Position numbers and translations under genes: made by a program. Positions 62,661-64,000 of a DNA stretch of 64,000 nucleotides are shown piece after piece (the first letter of the stretch is position 1; each line of letters begins with the position of its first letter). The notes under the pieces were generated by a model. It saw nothing but the letters and a program-made list of their open reading frames with translations. It searched no databases and had not been told where the DNA came from. The stretch lies in NCBI RefSeq assembly GCF_021183625.1, contig NZ_CP089214.1, forward strand, positions 4,960,001 to 5,024,000, in the 5' to 3' direction. This DNA comes from Nocardia asteroides. GTDB lineage: Bacteria > Actinomycetota > Actinomycetes > Mycobacteriales > Mycobacteriaceae.

Positions 62661-64000
62661 CAGTACTTACGCTCCATCGGCTCGTAGCGGGTCTGCACGA
62701 CCGGCTTGAAGTCGAGGCGGATGTCGGAGAGCAGCTCCGCGCCCTCCTTGTACGCCATCGTGTGCCGCATGAAGTTGACGTCGTCCCGGTCCGGGTAGTC
62801 CTCGCGGGCGTGCCCGCCGCGCGACTCCTTGCGGTTCAGCGCGCCGACGACGGTGACCTCGGCCAGCTCCAGCAGGAAGCCGAGCTCGACCGCCTCGAGC
62901 AGGTCGCTGTTGTATCGCTTGCCCTTGTCCTGCACGGTGATCCGCGCGTAACGCTCCTTGAGCGTGTGGATGTCGGTCAGCGCCTGCTTCAGCGTGTCCT
63001 CGGTGCGGAACACCGACGCGTTGTTGTCCATCGACCGCTGCAGCTCGGTGCGGATGTCGGCCACCCGCTCGTTGCCGTGGTCGGAGAGGATCAGCGCGAG
63101 CCAGTCCTGCACCATGGCCGCCGGGTTCTCCGGCAGCTCGACGAACTCGGAGCGCTCCGCGTACTCGGCGGCGGCGATGCCCGCCCGCCTGCCGAAGACG
63201 TTGATGTCGAGCAGCGAGTTGGTGCCGAGCCGGTTGGCGCCGTGCACCGAGACGCAGGCGCACTCGCCCGCGGCGTACAGCCCGGGCACCACGTTCTCGT
63301 TGTCGCGCAGCACCTCGCCGCGGATCCGGGTCGGGATGCCGCCCATCACGTAGTGACAGGTCGGGAATACCGGGACCAGCTCCTTCACCGGGTCGACCCC
63401 GAGGTAGGTGCGGGAGAACTCGGTGATGTCGGGCAGCTTCTCCTCGAGCACGTCCGCGCCGAGGTGGGTCACGTCGATGTAGACGTAGTCCTTGTTCGGG
63501 CCCGCGCCGCGGCCCTCCAGCACCTCGAGCACCATCGAGCGGGCGACGATGTCGCGCGGCGCGAGGTCCTTGATGGTGGGGGCGTAGCGCTCCATGAAGC
63601 GCTCGCCCTCGGCGTTGCGCAGGATGCCGCCCTCGCCGCGGACCGCCTCGGAGATCAGGATGCCGAGCCCGGCCAGCCCCGTGGGATGGAACTGGTGGAA
63701 CTCCATGTCCTCCAGCGGCAGCCCCTTGCGGAACACGATGGCCATGCCGTCGCCGGTCAGGGTGTGCGCGTTCGAGGTGGTCTTGTACATCCGGCCGGAG
63801 CCGCCGGTGGCGAAGATGATCGACTTCGCGTGGAAGACGTGCAGCTCACCGGTGGCCAGCTCGTAGGCGACGATGCCGGTGGCGACCGGGCCGTGGTCGG
63901 TCTCGGTGAGCACCAGGTCGAGCGCGTAGTACTCGTTGAAGAACTCCACGTCGTGCTTGACGCAGTTCTGGTACAGCGTCTGCAGGATCATGTGGCCGGT
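62660..64000 (-). CDS. sdhA: Succinate dehydrogenase flavoprotein subunit (5' part outside the window)
   Basis: This is the C-terminal 446 residues of the FAD-binding catalytic subunit. The frame is open to the right edge, where TGHMILQTLYQNC matches the SdhA 'TGH' region. Visible motifs are SIIFATGGSGRMYKTTSNAHTLTGDG, EFHQFHPTGL, the substrate/catalytic loop SEAVRGEGGILRN (catalytic Arg), TCHYVMGGIPT and GLYAAGECACVSVHGANRLGTNSLLD. The C-terminal capping domain ends RYEPMERKY. The N-terminal FAD dinucleotide motif and the site of the covalent-flavin His lie outside. Confidence 0.96.
   Translation of the reverse strand, partial: TGHMILQTLYQNCVKHDVEFFNEYYALDLVLTETDHGPVATGIVAYELATGELHVFHAKSIIFATGGSGRMYKTTSNAHTLTGDGMAIVFRKGLPLEDMEFHQFHPTGLAGLGILISEAVRGEGGILRNAEGERFMERYAPTIKDLAPRDIVARSMVLEVLEGRGAGPNKDYVYIDVTHLGADVLEEKLPDITEFSRTYLGVDPVKELVPVFPTCHYVMGGIPTRIRGEVLRDNENVVPGLYAAGECACVSVHGANRLGTNSLLDINVFGRRAGIAAAEYAERSEFVELPENPAAMVQDWLALILSDHGNERVADIRTELQRSMDNNASVFRTEDTLKQALTDIHTLKERYARITVQDKGKRYNSDLLEAVELGFLLELAEVTVVGALNRKESRGGHAREDYPDRDDVNFMRHTMAYKEGAELLSDIRLDFKPVVQTRYEPMERKY

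Noticed and set aside
1..64000. tRNA, rRNA, insertion sequences, integrases or prophage genes
   Set aside because: No tRNA-like cloverleaf, transposase or integrase motif, or terminal inverted repeat was recognised in the intergenic regions examined.

Overview
This is a high-GC actinomycete chromosome segment, most likely Nocardia or a close mycolate-containing relative. The evidence is the strong G/C third-position bias, the frequent GTG starts, a SAM-IV riboswitch upstream of metY, an ESX-type WXG100 protein beside a giant WXG100-like effector, and two gene groups that in mycobacteria lie near each other (metX/metY/icd and trpS/yihY/dacB). The genus call is inference.

Region by region. (1) 1-11 kb is housekeeping: the 3' part of dnaE2, a DUF4349 lipoprotein, a small ABM-like protein, trmL, an AraC regulator, a VOC protein and a DUF3017 membrane protein. 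These are followed by the methionine operon metY-metX (minus strand) behind a SAM-IV riboswitch, and divergently icd. A perfect CRP-type box lies between metY and icd. (2) 10.6-38.7 kb is the striking region: one minus-strand gene of 25.9 kb encodes an 8,635-residue protein. Downstream of it lie a WXG100 protein and a convergent gene that looks like a two-module immunity protein. From the N terminus the giant protein holds: a WXG100-like/CpnT-type domain with Gly/Ala-rich hydrophobic helices; a papain-like Tox-PL domain; a SecA-like DEAD ATPase; a second Tox-PL; about 1,900 residues of beta-rich sequence of unknown function; an OTU-type cysteine protease domain; a Pro/Ala linker; four tandem ~830-residue cassettes, each Tox-PL + OTU-like pseudoenzyme + ADP-ribosyltransferase; and a C-terminal protein-glutaminase domain with a degenerate second copy. 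Its mRNA leader can fold into a three-way junction next to the start codon. (3) 39-48 kb is accessory metabolism: aspartase, an imine-reductase-like enzyme divergent from a GlxA-type regulator, an MFS exporter, a TetR regulator followed by acyl-CoA dehydrogenase and SDR genes (with a palindromic operator candidate), and an alpha/beta hydrolase. (4) 48-52.5 kb holds exonuclease III, an unknown small protein, an XRE-type regulator, a NUDIX-DUF6879 fusion, and a secreted barnase-type RNase overlapping its barstar. (5) 52.5-64 kb holds a TetR/DUF2236 pair, trpS, a YihY membrane protein, a D,D-carboxypeptidase, an MFS/TetR pair, phenylalanine hydroxylase, an orphan VapB-like antitoxin, radC and the sdhA-sdhB operon, cut by the right edge.

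Most functional calls come from motifs read by eye. No database search was run, so domain boundaries in the giant protein are approximate. Catalytic residues were placed by counting codons.
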